A stretch of DNA of 64,000 nt, from the NCBI GenBank assembly GCA_024280855.1, contig JAJRPG010000027.1:1-64000 (forward strand), in the 5' to 3' direction. The translations under genes and the position numbers were made by a program. Of this stretch, positions 18,300 to 27,558 are shown piece by piece (the stretch's first letter is position 1; each line of letters begins with the position of its first letter). The notes beneath the pieces are model-generated. The model was not told the DNA's origin. It saw only the letters and a list, made by a program, of their open reading frames with translations, and did not search any database. This DNA comes from Planctomycetota bacterium. GTDB taxonomy: Bacteria; Planctomycetota; Phycisphaerae; UBA1845.

Positions 18300-20228
18300 A
18301 TGGGCCATAATAAACGTCGATCGGAACATAAGAAGGCTGCGCAGGGTGCAAACGTGAGCCAATCTTTGTCACCGAAATGGGGACGTAAGCGCGTAATAGT
18401 GATGTGTGCTTTCGTTGGCATAGTTGTTTCTGTGATGTTCAGTTTTGGTGGAGTCGCCATTGAGGATGCTTGGGCTCCCGGCTCTGCGAAAGACTATAAT
18501 ATCGTATTGATTACGCTGGATACAACCCGTGCCGACCATGTGGGTTGTTATGGTTTTGAACGCGCGGAAACTCCCGTCATAGACCGATTAGCCAGGGAGG
18601 GCATTCGTTTTGCTGATGCGATTTCTCCTGTACCCATGACGCTGCCCGCACATTGCTCGATTTTAACGGGGCTTGATCCCATCGGTCATGGGGTACGAAC
18701 GAACGGCACTGATTCGTTGAAAGAGGACCAAAAAACGTTAGCCGAAATGCTGAAAAACCAGGGTTATGAGACAGGCGCTTTTGTCTCCTCATATGTGCTA
18801 AACGCTCGGTTCGGACTGCAACAGGGATTTGATGTTTATGACGATTGGGTAGAGCCAGGTGCGAATGCCTTAATCGGTGGACTGACGAATGAACGCGACG
18901 CGCATCGGGTTACTAATAAAGCGATATCCTGGTTAAAGCAAAGAAAAGTAGATCAACCATTTTTTCTTTGGACGCATTATTACGATCCCCATGATCCACA
19001 TGAAATTCCTCAATCGTATATCGCGCGATTTGAAGGTAATGAGTATGACGGCGAGATTGCGTTCGTAGATAAGCAGCTAGGCCGACTTCTTGATGTGCTC
19101 TCTTCTAAAAATTTAGACAAAAAAACGATTGTGATTCTAACGTCGGATCATGGCGAAAGTTTGGGCGAACATGGAGAGCCTACGCATACGCGGTTTATTT
19201 ATGAAGCGACACAATCGGTTCCGTTGATTATTTGGTCTCCATCTCTATTGGCTGGCGGTTTGGTTGTGGATGATGCGGTGGTTGGCCTGATCGACATTGT
19301 ACCTACCGTTGTGGATATGCTGGGTTTGAAGAGCGATGTGAGCTTTGATGGAATTCCTTTGAATCAGTGTCGTATGAATCCAGATCGTATGATGTACATC
19401 GAGACGCTGGATACTTATCTGGATAATGGGTGGGCGCCTCTATTTGGTATTCGCCGACATCAGGATAAATACATATTGGCTCCCAGGCAGGAGTATTACG
19501 ATCTTGTTCGTGATCCGGATGAGTTGAAAAATCTTTTTGGTGCTCGGTCTAAACGTGTTTCCTCCGCAGTGCAAACGCTGTCTGAGGAGCTGACCAGGCG
19601 ACGTGAAAATGACGACGAAATAACTCAGTTGGCGAAAGATGTCGAAGACCTTGATCCGCAAGCCCGTAAACGTCTTGAAGCGTTGGGGTATCTGGGAGGC
19701 GATGGCCCTGCGGCTACTGACGGAGAATTGCCTGACCCGAAAGATATGATGGTTGTCTACGAAATGGTACGGGTCGCGAACGCGCAATCGTCGAAAGGTT
19801 TGCAAGATGAGGCGATGGCAAAGCTGCTCAAGGCCAAGGAATTGACGCCCAACGATTATTCGATCGACAAGGATATAGGTATTGTATACATGCGTATGGA
19901 CCGTCTTGAAGACGCGGTCGTGTCACTAAACATATACCTCGAATCCAGGCCTACGAATTCGAATATTCACGCACTGATCGCTCAGGTGCTTCTCAAGTTA
20001 CAACGCGTAGATGAAGCTAAAAAGCATTTACTTTTCGCTTATGAAGAGTCTCCTGATAATGGCATGGTACTAATCGCGATGGGTGATTTACTCACGCTGA
20101 TAGGAAATTTCGACAAGGCTGAGGTTTACTACAAAGAGGGGCTTAAGGTCGATCCGTATCGCGTGGAGAAGGTCGCTATTGGTCGGCTCAAAAAACTTCA
20201 GCAGATTCGGCGAGCGATGGGTCAATGA
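18300..20228 (+). CDS. Membrane-anchored sulfatase-fold protein with C-terminal TPRs
   Basis: 642 residues with one N-terminal membrane helix (~31-52), so the enzyme part is probably periplasmic. Alkaline phosphatase/sulfatase-superfamily motifs are LITLDTTRADHVGCYG (metal Asp residues), LPAHCSILTG with C119 at the nucleophile position, and LTSDHGESLGEHGEPTH (metal Asp/His). C119 is not followed by the CxPxR or CxAxR pattern needed to make formylglycine, so it may act as a phosphodiesterase or phosphotransferase rather than a classical sulfatase. Residues ~500-640 hold about four TPR units (ALIAQVLLKLQRVDEAKKHL and similar). The ending RLKALGYL-like segment (RLEALGYLGG at ~460) is typical of this subgroup. 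The substrate is unknown. It follows the exosortase genes and overlaps the minus-strand gene tail to tail. Confidence 0.75.
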   Translation: MGHNKRRSEHKKAAQGANVSQSLSPKWGRKRVIVMCAFVGIVVSVMFSFGGVAIEDAWAPGSAKDYNIVLITLDTTRADHVGCYGFERAETPVIDRLAREGIRFADAISPVPMTLPAHCSILTGLDPIGHGVRTNGTDSLKEDQKTLAEMLKNQGYETGAFVSSYVLNARFGLQQGFDVYDDWVEPGANALIGGLTNERDAHRVTNKAISWLKQRKVDQPFFLWTHYYDPHDPHEIPQSYIARFEGNEYDGEIAFVDKQLGRLLDVLSSKNLDKKTIVILTSDHGESLGEHGEPTHTRFIYEATQSVPLIIWSPSLLAGGLVVDDAVVGLIDIVPTVVDMLGLKSDVSFDGIPLNQCRMNPDRMMYIETLDTYLDNGWAPLFGIRRHQDKYILAPRQEYYDLVRDPDELKNLFGARSKRVSSAVQTLSEELTRRRENDDEITQLAKDVEDLDPQARKRLEALGYLGGDGPAATDGELPDPKDMMVVYEMVRVANAQSSKGLQDEAMAKLLKAKELTPNDYSIDKDIGIVYMRMDRLEDAVVSLNIYLESRPTNSNIHALIAQVLLKLQRVDEAKKHLLFAYEESPDNGMVLIAMGDLLTLIGNFDKAEVYYKEGLKVDPYRVEKVAIGRLKKLQQIRRAMGQ

Positions 20229-21016
20229 GTGTGGCCGGTGGCGAAATACTCATCACGATTTGTACGGGACATCAGCAGCGGGAAAACGATGTCGCTAAGG
20301 CAGCAGGGTATCATGACAGCTAGTACGACGAAAAGGAAAACTTTTCCGAGTACGTCAATCCAACCCACCATGCCAAGCGGCCCCACCATATAGAAAATGC
20401 TCGCCATCGTAGAAGCCAGGACGTGCATGGAGTGTGAAAGCAACGTGCTGTGTTTCGCGGCGCCGGCTGCGGCTAGGCCGATGATGCTACCTATGAACGC
20501 AAACGGCAATACGACGTCGGTATGTTCGATGATGCACAAATGCCAAGGCGCTTGAATACCTAATATGGATAGAGATACATGTGGCATGACTATGTCACTC
20601 ATGCCGCAGACGCCGACAGCGCCAATCAGCCCAATGATAATGGCCTTGAGCCATTTGCGCTCATAACGAAAAAACATAGCCGTGGTTGCTGCCGCAGAAA
20701 ACAGCATGTGTGCGGGGTGGAATAAGTGAAAGAACCGCTCTGCGAATGCGTTGTCGTGATTATGATCGTCCGAGGCTAATTCTTCCTCGTGATTGTGTGC
20801 ATGGTCTATGCTTTCAATATGATGCTCGGCAGGTGATATAGCTGATCGGCTAAATCCGTCTCCGAATATGCAAAGTGTGCCCGCGACGATGAGGCCGATG
20901 GTGACAGCTAAGACTGAGAAGGGAACATGCTCACGCAACTCTGTGAGTAACGCGGATGGGCCATGGTCATGATCGCAGTGTTCGTGCGATTCGTGGTTGT
21001 GTGAGGACGCTGTCAA
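20222..21016 (-). CDS. His-rich polytopic membrane protein, possibly metal-related
   Basis: 264 residues. The start is TTG at 21016, supported by GGAG eight bases upstream; the nearby ATG is in another frame. The N-terminus is His-rich (HNHESHEHCDHDHG) and so is the loop after helix 1 (HHIESIDHAHNHEEE). These stretches look like metal-binding segments of metal permeases or efflux accessory proteins. About six hydrophobic helices follow, and HPAHMLFSAAATTAMFFRYE contains two further His residues. I do not recognise the family. The gene converges on the sulfatase gene with a 7-bp overlap of coding ends. Confidence 0.6.
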   Translation of the reverse strand: MTASSHNHESHEHCDHDHGPSALLTELREHVPFSVLAVTIGLIVAGTLCIFGDGFSRSAISPAEHHIESIDHAHNHEEELASDDHNHDNAFAERFFHLFHPAHMLFSAAATTAMFFRYERKWLKAIIIGLIGAVGVCGMSDIVMPHVSLSILGIQAPWHLCIIEHTDVVLPFAFIGSIIGLAAAGAAKHSTLLSHSMHVLASTMASIFYMVGPLGMVGWIDVLGKVFLFVVLAVMIPCCLSDIVFPLLMSRTNRDEYFATGHTH

Positions 21017-21170
21017 AATCAGACTCCATCATATAATTTACGAATGCCAATTATCGCAGCCTCATTAATCCTAATGCTTGCGATTCAATCCGGCATTTTC
21101 CACTCTTGGGCACGGATTATGCTGCCCAAAGGGGATGTGGACAAGTGTCAAAGGTTTATGGCATTGTAAG

Positions 21171-21201
21171 GCACGGGTAAATTGTTGTTTACCCATGCCC
21201 C
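21171..21201 (+). repeat. Dispersed palindrome, family A, diverged copy
   Basis: GCACGGGTAAATTGTTGTTTACCCATGCC has the inverted arms GGGTAAA and TTTACCC and the flanks CACGG and CATGCC of family A. It lies between divergent genes. Other copies are at 35687, 44078, 47661, 53383 and 57252. Confidence 0.6.
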
Positions 21202-21261
21202 TCAGAAGATGTCGAACGCAGTTTTGCTGATACAATTGGTGCATAATTACGGAGAATGGCT

Positions 21262-22395
21262 ATGTCCGCATCAATTCGCCTTAAGGAGCTTCTGTACGAC
21301 AACACCATGTCGTCAGCCCCTGAGCTTGTCGTTAGTGAGTCTGGAGGGCGGGTTAGATGTCTCGCCTGCGGGCATCGCTGCCTGGTATTGCCCGATCATC
21401 CCGGCGTCTGCCGGGTACGATTTAACGAGAACGGCGATTTACGGGTTCCAGCGGGGTATGTAGCTGGGGTTCAAGTTGATCCGATTGAGAAAAAGCCTTT
21501 CTATCACGCCTTTCCTGCGAGGGACGTATTGTCGTTTGGCATGTTGGGCTGCGACCTTCATTGCGGATTTTGCCAGAATTGGGTGACATCGCAGGCGCTG
21601 CGAGACGACGCAGCAGTGGCTAGGCCTCGTTTTTATCGAGCGGAGCAACTCGTCGAAGCGGCGGTGCGGCAGCAGGTTCCGGTCATGGTCAGCACATATA
21701 ACGAGCCGTTGATTACAGCAGACTGGGCCGTGGAAATTTTCAAGCTGGCCCGTGCAGAGGGTATTGTTTGCGGTTTTGTTAGTAACGGAAATGCTACGCC
21801 GGAAGTGCTGGAATTCATCAGGCCTTATGTGGATTTGTATAAGGTCGATTTGAAGACGTTTAATGATCGCAGCTATCGAAAACTTGGAACCGCCCTGGAA
21901 AACGTTCTTGATACGATTAAGCGGTTGGTCGTTATGGGTTTTTGGGTGGAAATAGTGACGCTTGTGATTCCCGGCTTCAACGACAGCGACGAAGAACTGA
22001 CGCAGATGGCCGATTTTATAGCGAGCGTATCGCCCGACATTCCCTGGCATGTGACGGCATTTAGGCCAGATTATAAAATGACGGACCCGCCACGAACACC
22101 AGCCGAAACGCTGTTGCGGGCCTGTGAAATAGGGAATCGTGCCGGACTGAAGTTTGTCTATCCGGGGAATGTTCATGGTGCGTTCGGCAAGCGGGAGAAT
22201 ACATATTGTCCCTGTTGTGAAAAGTTGTTGATCCGCCGCTGTGGGTTTGTAGTAGAACAAAATCGCATGAAAGGTTCTACCTGTCCGTTCTGCGAAACAA
22301 CTATTCCCGGTGTGTGGCAGGATGATCCGCCAAACTTCACACACGGTGATGGCATCCCTCTGCCATGCATCATGCCGGATGGGCCTTGCGGATAG
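21262..22395 (+). CDS. amrS: AmrS-like radical SAM enzyme (AmmeMemoRadiSam type)
   Basis: 377 residues from ATG 21262, with GGAGA at 21251-21255; the ATG at 21256 is too close to it. An N-terminal zinc-ribbon-like part (CLACGHRC...GVCRVR) precedes the radical SAM core with the cluster motif C97-DLH-C101-GF-C104. Typical AmrS segments follow: YNEPLIT, FVSNGN, VDLKTFND, WVEIVTLVIPGFND and FRPDYKM. A second Cys-rich module sits at the C-terminus (CPCCEKLL, CPFCET). The family is linked to AMMECR1 and MEMO proteins, but neither partner gene is nearby. The precise reaction is unsettled. It is probably a single transcription unit, or read into gap. Confidence 0.85.
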   Translation: MSASIRLKELLYDNTMSSAPELVVSESGGRVRCLACGHRCLVLPDHPGVCRVRFNENGDLRVPAGYVAGVQVDPIEKKPFYHAFPARDVLSFGMLGCDLHCGFCQNWVTSQALRDDAAVARPRFYRAEQLVEAAVRQQVPVMVSTYNEPLITADWAVEIFKLARAEGIVCGFVSNGNATPEVLEFIRPYVDLYKVDLKTFNDRSYRKLGTALENVLDTIKRLVVMGFWVEIVTLVIPGFNDSDEELTQMADFIASVSPDIPWHVTAFRPDYKMTDPPRTPAETLLRACEIGNRAGLKFVYPGNVHGAFGKRENTYCPCCEKLLIRRCGFVVEQNRMKGSTCPFCETTIPGVWQDDPPNFTHGDGIPLPCIMPDGPCG

Positions 22396-22433
22396 TGGCG
22401 TGTAATATTTTCTTCTCAGTTCGTCTGTCATTG

Positions 22434-22462
22434 TTGACTGCAATCACACTAAAACGTAGCCT
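22434..22462 (+). promoter_or_regulatory. Possible promoter for the gap-pgk operon
   Basis: TTGACT at 22434-22439, a 17-bp spacer and TAGCCT at 22457-22462, about 140 bp before gap. The -10 box is poor. Confidence 0.25.
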
Positions 22463-22599
22463 AGACGGGCGTGGAATATGTCTGTTTTTCAGGCTCGTTA
22501 CCGTGAGGTAGGCTATATTCTGCTAATCGTAAATTTTGCTATCCGTAGTAGCGGGTAGATGTTTTCAGCTTCGATTCACTCAACTTGGAGTAGAACAAT

Positions 22600-23625
22600 A
22601 TGGGCGTAAAAGTCGGGATCAATGGTTTTGGGCGTATCGGGCGACTGGTGTTTAGGGCGATGGCGGCTCGCGGTGGCGAGTTTGATGTTGTGGCTATCAA
22701 CGATCTGAGTACCCCGGCGGCGCTTCGTCAGTTGCTTAAATACGACACGGTGCATGGCCGATTCGATGGGACGGTCGAGTCGACAGATTCGTCACTGCTG
22801 GTCAACGGCAAAGAAGTGAAAATTCTTTCGGAACGCGCGCCCGCAAAGCTCCCTTGGGGTGAAATGGGTGTGGATGTCGCGTTGGAATCGACTGGCGTAT
22901 TCACGGCTAAGGAAAGTGAGCGGGGTGGTTACGGCGATCATCTTAAAGCCGGTGCGCGGAAGGTTGTTCTTAGTGCGCCAGCTAAGGATGATCCTGATTT
23001 GACCGTGGTGTTTGGCGTTAATGACGAACAGCTAAACGCATCTCATAAAACTATATCTAACGCAAGTTGCACGACGAACTGCCTCGCACCCTTGGTTAAG
23101 GTGCTGAACGATTCGTTTGGTCTAGTCGATGGATTGATGACGACGGTTCATGCTTATACCAACGATCAGAAAATAGCTGACATGGTGCATAGCGACCCAC
23201 GACGTGCGCGGGCGGCTGCGGCGAATATCATTCCTACGAGTACCGGTGCTGCGCGGGCTGTGGGTAAGGTGCTGCCAGAGTTGGAAGGTAAGCTAAACGG
23301 CTTTGCGCTGCGTGTTCCTGTGCCAGACGGTTCGATTGTTGACTTAGTCGCTAGATTGAAAAAGCCAGTGACGGCTGAGGAAGTCAACGCAGCCTTGAAA
23401 AACGCGGCTGAGGGTTCGCTCAAAGGAATCATGGAATACTGCGAAGACCCCTTGGTTAGCAGCGATATAATCGGTAATCCGCATAGTTCGATTATTGATG
23501 CGCTAAGCACCATGACTATGCCTGGCGATCGCGGCGAATTTGTGAAGGTTGTATCCTGGTATGATAATGAGTGGGGCTATGCCAGTCGCACGGCGGATTT
23601 GATTGCCAAGGTGGCGGCACTGTAG
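22600..23625 (+). CDS. gap: Glyceraldehyde-3-phosphate dehydrogenase, type I
   Basis: 341 residues, normal for the family, cytoplasmic. It converts glyceraldehyde-3-phosphate, phosphate and NAD+ to 1,3-bisphosphoglycerate in glycolysis. Seen: the NAD-binding start [20 protein letters not shown], the active site [12 protein letters not shown] with C157, HAYTNDQ (catalytic His nearby), the [18 protein letters not shown] substrate loop and the ending [14 protein letters not shown] 22600 has GGAG ten bases upstream. pgk follows at once, as in many bacterial glycolytic operons. Confidence 0.97.
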   Translation: MGVKVGINGFGRIGRLVFRAMAARGGEFDVVAINDLSTPAALRQLLKYDTVHGRFDGTVESTDSSLLVNGKEVKILSERAPAKLPWGEMGVDVALESTGVFTAKESERGGYGDHLKAGARKVVLSAPAKDDPDLTVVFGVNDEQLNASHKTISNASCTTNCLAPLVKVLNDSFGLVDGLMTTVHAYTNDQKIADMVHSDPRRARAAAANIIPTSTGAARAVGKVLPELEGKLNGFALRVPVPDGSIVDLVARLKKPVTAEEVNAALKNAAEGSLKGIMEYCEDPLVSSDIIGNPHSSIIDALSTMTMPGDRGEFVKVVSWYDNEWGYASRTADLIAKVAAL

Positions 23626-23698
23626 CCATGAGCATTATGGTTTGTTGCTCAGTCAGGCAGGGCATGAGCTTGCGACCTTTTTTGGGGATATAGCCAAC

Positions 23699-24952
23699 AT
23701 GGCCATCGGTACAGGCGCGTCGATGAAGAAGACGGTTGACGATATTGACGTGCGCGGACGGCGGGTGCTTGTTCGTTTAGATTTGAACGTCCCACTCGGC
23801 GCACAGCAGCAAATTACGGACGACCGGCGCATTCGGTCTACACTTCCGACGATTCAACGTCTCATTGATGGCGGCGGGCGAATTATTTTGATGAGCCATC
23901 TTGGTCGACCGGATGGTAGTGCGGAGGACAAGGCTCGTCTTTCGCTTGCGCCAATAGCCAAGCGACTTGGCGAATTGCTCGGCCGGTCTGTGCCGCTGAT
24001 AGACGATTGCGTTAGTGAGGATGCTGCGACTGTTGCATCGGGCCTTGCTGATGGCGATGTCTGCCTGCTAGAAAACTTGCGATTTCACTCTGAAGAAACC
24101 ATCAAAGATAAAAAGGCGGCTGGCGATACTTCTTTGCGTGAGGCGAAAGATGCGTTTGCGTCTAAGTTAGCCTCGTTGGGTGAGATGTATGTGTGTGATG
24201 CTTTCGGTACATGTCATCGAGACAATGCCAGCATGTTGACAGTCCCGCAGATGATGGCGGGTAAGCCTCGCGTGGTGGGATATTTGGTTCAACGTGAGTT
24301 AGCTTTTCTGGGCGAGGCGATGTCGTCCCCGGCTCATCCCTTTGTTTGTATTCTTGGCGGCGCGAAGGTTTCCGATAAGCTCGGCGTGATTGAATCGCTG
24401 CTGGGCAAGTGTGATACGATTCTGATTGGCGGGGCGATGGCTTATACCTTCCTCGCTGCTGATGGTATGGAAGTGGGAAATAGCCTGGTGGAGAAGGATT
24501 TATTTGAGACCGCCAGGAAATTACGTTTACAAGCTGGGGATAAGCTTCGGCTGCCGGTTGATTCGGTCGCGGCGGAGAAAATTGAAAAAGGTGCGCCGAC
24601 GAAGTTTTGCGAAAGTGAAATCCCGCCTGGTTGGATGGGGCTTGATATTGGTCCCAAGACCATCGAAGACTTTGGCCGAGTATTGCAAGCGGCTAAGACG
24701 ATTGTTTGGAACGGGCCTATGGGCGTTTTTGAGGTGAGACCTTTTGACGCGGGTACGTTAGGCGTGGCGCATAGTGTCGCTGGGGCAACGGATGGCGGCG
24801 CGATTTCGATTATTGGTGGTGGTGATAGTGCTGCGGCTATTGATAAGGCCGGGCTTTCGGATCGTATGACGCATGTATCCACAGGCGGCGGCGCATCATT
24901 AGAGTTTCTAGAAGGTAAGCGCTTCGCAGCGATTGACGTGTTGGATGATTGA
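23699..24952 (+). CDS. pgk: Phosphoglycerate kinase
   Basis: About 417 residues. It makes ATP and 3-phosphoglycerate from 1,3-bisphosphoglycerate, the step after gap. Signatures are TVDDIDVRGRRVLVRLDLNVPL, the substrate-binding SHLGRPDG, LLENLRFHSEE, DAFGTCHRDNAS, GGAKVSDKLGVI and the nucleotide-binding C-terminal IIGGGDSAAAI...HVSTGGGASLEFLEGK. I chose ATG 23699. ATG 23723 (MKKTVDDIDV), where homologues usually begin, is an equally good alternative. The same frame stays open upstream to 23603, but that part overlaps gap and looks unrelated to the family. It forms an operon with gap. Confidence 0.96.
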   Translation: MAIGTGASMKKTVDDIDVRGRRVLVRLDLNVPLGAQQQITDDRRIRSTLPTIQRLIDGGGRIILMSHLGRPDGSAEDKARLSLAPIAKRLGELLGRSVPLIDDCVSEDAATVASGLADGDVCLLENLRFHSEETIKDKKAAGDTSLREAKDAFASKLASLGEMYVCDAFGTCHRDNASMLTVPQMMAGKPRVVGYLVQRELAFLGEAMSSPAHPFVCILGGAKVSDKLGVIESLLGKCDTILIGGAMAYTFLAADGMEVGNSLVEKDLFETARKLRLQAGDKLRLPVDSVAAEKIEKGAPTKFCESEIPPGWMGLDIGPKTIEDFGRVLQAAKTIVWNGPMGVFEVRPFDAGTLGVAHSVAGATDGGAISIIGGGDSAAAIDKAGLSDRMTHVSTGGGASLEFLEGKRFAAIDVLDD

Positions 24953-24994
24953 TTTAGATTCTGTAGAGGCATATTTGTTGAGAGCGAATTTCCC

Positions 24995-26203
24995 ATGTTA
25001 GAAAAACTTAGTCTACATAACTTCAGAACTTATCTTAATGCCGAAGTGGAATTTACACCCCGTCATTTAATTATTGGTAAGAACAATAGTGGGAAGACAA
25101 ATTTGTATTCCGCGTTAAAATTCTTGTGTGCAATTGTACGCGGTGATTTTGCGGATGCGTGCTACGCAGTACCAGGTGGAATATCAGAATTAAGAAATTG
25201 GACCTTAGACAGCCCACTCGTTGAATTATCCTTATTTTGCAAGTTGCCATATCAGGGCCAGATGCTTACCTATCGATACGACCTTCACTTGGAGGTGGAT
25301 GTAGGTGGGATTGCCGCAAAGTTATCTGGACAAAACCTTACTATTAAAATTAGGGAAGAACGATTAGTTGTAACTGGCGCGAAAAAGGGTGACATTGAGC
25401 TGTTATTCAATGATGGGATGCAGTCCACTATGTTGCGTGAAAAAACTCAGCTTCGTGGAGATGGAGATGTTGATACCGCGCAATCTCCTCAAGACAGCTC
25501 GATGCTCTCCAAGCTATATGTACTTGAGACGAATAGTCGAGCCATGGTATTCAGAGATTTCCTTTCCAGATGGTTTTTCTTTTCATTGAACCCGGAACAG
25601 CTACGATTTGGGTGGCGCGATTCAAAAACCAGCGATTCATTTTTAAGCATGAATGGCCATAATCTGGCATTCATGCTGTACAACATGAAAAACGTGGATG
25701 AGCGACGCTATCGAAAAATTATTGAACATGTTCGCTTGCTGGAGCCAGACTTAGAAGCTATCAATTTTATACCTTCTGCAGGTCAGGTTCCCATTCCATT
25801 CATTGAACTAAAGCACAGGCGTCAGGCTACTTGGGATGGTCTATCTGATGGTACCCTGCGTTGCCTGGCTATGGCATATTTAGCAGAAGTCGCGCGTCCA
25901 AACGAAGGTGAGAAACCAGTACCATCATTGATTTTCATTGAAGAGCCTGAAAACGGTTTGTTTCCGGGGCATCTGCGTGCCGTATTTGATCAATTATTTG
26001 AAGATGAAGCATCTAGCGGACAATTTATTTTCACTTCTCATTCACCTTATTTCATAAACTTTTTTGACTCACGCAGAAAATCAGTTTCTGTTTTGAGAAG
26101 AGCGGAAGGTCGCACTACGATTGCTAATCCACAACTACCCGACGATTCTGATCCTGACCGTCTATTGCTCGCCGAAGAGTTCTCGATGGAGTTAGACGAT
26201 TGA
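24995..26203 (+). CDS. AAA ATPase of the RecF/OLD (AAA_15/AAA_21) type
   Basis: 402 residues. The start LEKLSLHNFRTY...VEF and Walker A G28-KNNSGKT-35 are typical of SMC/RecF-like ATPases. The signature-like GLSDGTLRCLAMAYL precedes Walker B LIFIEEPENG (312-321), and an H-loop H348 lies in FIFTSHSP. No TOPRIM domain is fused. The next gene overlaps by 4 bp and encodes a TOPRIM-like protein, so the pair resembles split OLD/AriA-AriB-like or other ATPase-nuclease anti-phage modules. The gene is more AT-rich than gap and pgk upstream and sits inside a glycolytic gene run, which suggests acquisition. A defence role is inferred only. Confidence 0.8.
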   Translation: MLEKLSLHNFRTYLNAEVEFTPRHLIIGKNNSGKTNLYSALKFLCAIVRGDFADACYAVPGGISELRNWTLDSPLVELSLFCKLPYQGQMLTYRYDLHLEVDVGGIAAKLSGQNLTIKIREERLVVTGAKKGDIELLFNDGMQSTMLREKTQLRGDGDVDTAQSPQDSSMLSKLYVLETNSRAMVFRDFLSRWFFFSLNPEQLRFGWRDSKTSDSFLSMNGHNLAFMLYNMKNVDERRYRKIIEHVRLLEPDLEAINFIPSAGQVPIPFIELKHRRQATWDGLSDGTLRCLAMAYLAEVARPNEGEKPVPSLIFIEEPENGLFPGHLRAVFDQLFEDEASSGQFIFTSHSPYFINFFDSRRKSVSVLRRAEGRTTIANPQLPDDSDPDRLLLAEEFSMELDD

Positions 26204-26808
26204 TCAATAAAATTGGACTCATATATCAGGATGGGAACAGTGCAGGATTTCTTCGCGGTTTGTGCGATCGACTAGCTTGTAAAGCCGAACTAATTACACC
26301 ACCGTCCGCAATTGGTAAGACTCAAGTCATGCCGAGACGGCAAATTATCTTGGCTTGGAAATATTTCCAAACAAGGGGCGTAGATTTAGTCGTGAGATTT
26401 ACTGATGCTGATCGTTCTCGCTGGGAAGACATTCAACGTGATGAAATGAGTCGCGTTCCAGACGATGCTAAATCTATGTGGATTTGCGGAGTAGCTGTGA
26501 ACAATGTGGAAGAATGGCTGTGCCTGGACGTTGGAAATTTGGCCACATTGCTAGGAATTGATTCTTCAAGGATACCCGTCGGAAAGGATCAAACCGGCGT
26601 AGTAAAAGGATTGATATCTCGGAATTGTTTGATAGATGAATCAGGCTGTGATGTAGCAGCAAGAATAGTACGAGACACTCCACAAAGAGTTTTTCGCCGT
26701 TGGCTTGAAGAGCCTTCGTTATCGAGCTTTTACAGCGAATGTCGCGCGGCTGCCACTAGGGCAGGGTGCGAAACTCCGAACGAATTAGATTCGAGTAGCC
26801 ATGAATAG
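26200..26808 (+). CDS. TOPRIM/DUF4276-like partner of the AAA ATPase
   Basis: 202 residues from TTG 26200. The start overlaps the ATPase stop (TTGA), so translation is probably coupled. The N-terminal GLIYQDGNSAGFLRGL matches the VEGxxDxxFL start of TOPRIM-like proteins, with Asp (D11) for the usual Glu. D69-A-D71 in VVRFTDADRSRW fits the DxD metal motif. VNNVEEWLCLD resembles the xxEAWLLA motif of DUF4276/DUF3226 proteins. The expected role is a metal-dependent nuclease or sensor controlled by the ATPase. The last 8 bp overlap rpe. I have not identified a named family with certainty. Confidence 0.6.
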   Translation: MINKIGLIYQDGNSAGFLRGLCDRLACKAELITPPSAIGKTQVMPRRQIILAWKYFQTRGVDLVVRFTDADRSRWEDIQRDEMSRVPDDAKSMWICGVAVNNVEEWLCLDVGNLATLLGIDSSRIPVGKDQTGVVKGLISRNCLIDESGCDVAARIVRDTPQRVFRRWLEEPSLSSFYSECRAAATRAGCETPNELDSSSHE

Positions 26809-27490
26809 TTTTCCGAAATCACCGGGGATTCGTATGGCGCCTTCGCTGTTGGCTGCGGACTTCACGCGATTGGGTGAGCATGTGGATGAAATCGAGCGTG
26901 GTGGGGCGACCGTGTTGCACCTTGACGTGATGGATGGCCACTTTGTACCTAATCTTAGTTACGGCGCAGTTGTGATCGAAGCGTTGCGTGATCGGTCGAA
27001 AATGTTTTTTGATACGCATTTGATGATCGAAGAGCCAAAGCGTTACGCCGAGTCGTTTGTCAAAGCTGGGTCTGATCTTATTACATTTCACATTGAGGTC
27101 GTTAAGCATCCTGAGGCTATGGTGGCGCATCTTCGTGAGTTGGGCGTAGCGGTTGGGGTTTCGATCAATCCTACGACGCCGGTCTCTGCGATTGAGTCTA
27201 TTATCGACGATGTTGATCTGGTTTTGGTCATGAGCATTTGGCCAGGATTTGGCGGTCAGAAGTTTATGCCTGAGGTGCTAGATAAGGTTGTGGAGTTGAA
27301 AAAGCGTCTTGGCCCGCATCAGCGACTGGAAATCGACGGTGGTATCGGACCTAAGACCGTGGGTTTGGCAGCCAAGGCCGGGGTTGATACGCTAGTAGCT
27401 GGTACGGCGATTTTTCGCCAGCCTGACCCGGTCGCTGCGATGAAGCAGCTTTACAGCTTGGCGGTTGACGCTGTCGGCGAGGCGGGATAA
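26801..27490 (+). CDS. rpe: Ribulose-phosphate 3-epimerase
   Basis: 229 residues, cytoplasmic, interconverts ribulose-5-phosphate and xylulose-5-phosphate in the pentose phosphate or Calvin pathways. Seen: MAPSLLAADFTRL, the metal/catalytic LHLDVMDGHFVPNL, FDTHLMIEEP, MSIWPGFGGQKF and the phosphate-binding EIDGGIG. The ATG at 26801 overlaps the preceding gene by 8 bp; ATG 26834 (MAPSLLAADF) is an alternative nearer the family start. It is separated from pgk only by the ATPase/TOPRIM-like pair. Confidence 0.95.
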   Translation: MNSFPKSPGIRMAPSLLAADFTRLGEHVDEIERGGATVLHLDVMDGHFVPNLSYGAVVIEALRDRSKMFFDTHLMIEEPKRYAESFVKAGSDLITFHIEVVKHPEAMVAHLRELGVAVGVSINPTTPVSAIESIIDDVDLVLVMSIWPGFGGQKFMPEVLDKVVELKKRLGPHQRLEIDGGIGPKTVGLAAKAGVDTLVAGTAIFRQPDPVAAMKQLYSLAVDAVGEAG

Positions 27491-27558
27491 TAAGCACGAA
27501 GTTAACTAGCGGCGGATTGGCTGTGCGTTAGTTGATTGCATGATATGAGCGAGCGAAA

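Noticed and set aside
18654-18668. Formylglycine sulfatase motif at C119
   Set aside because: The sequence after Cys is SILTG, so the CxPxR/CxAxR requirement is not met.
21439-22443. 334-codon antisense frame over the AmrS gene
   Set aside because: The plus strand encodes a clear radical SAM enzyme. The antisense product resembles nothing.
24442-24996. 184-codon antisense frame over pgk
   Set aside because: Shadow of pgk.
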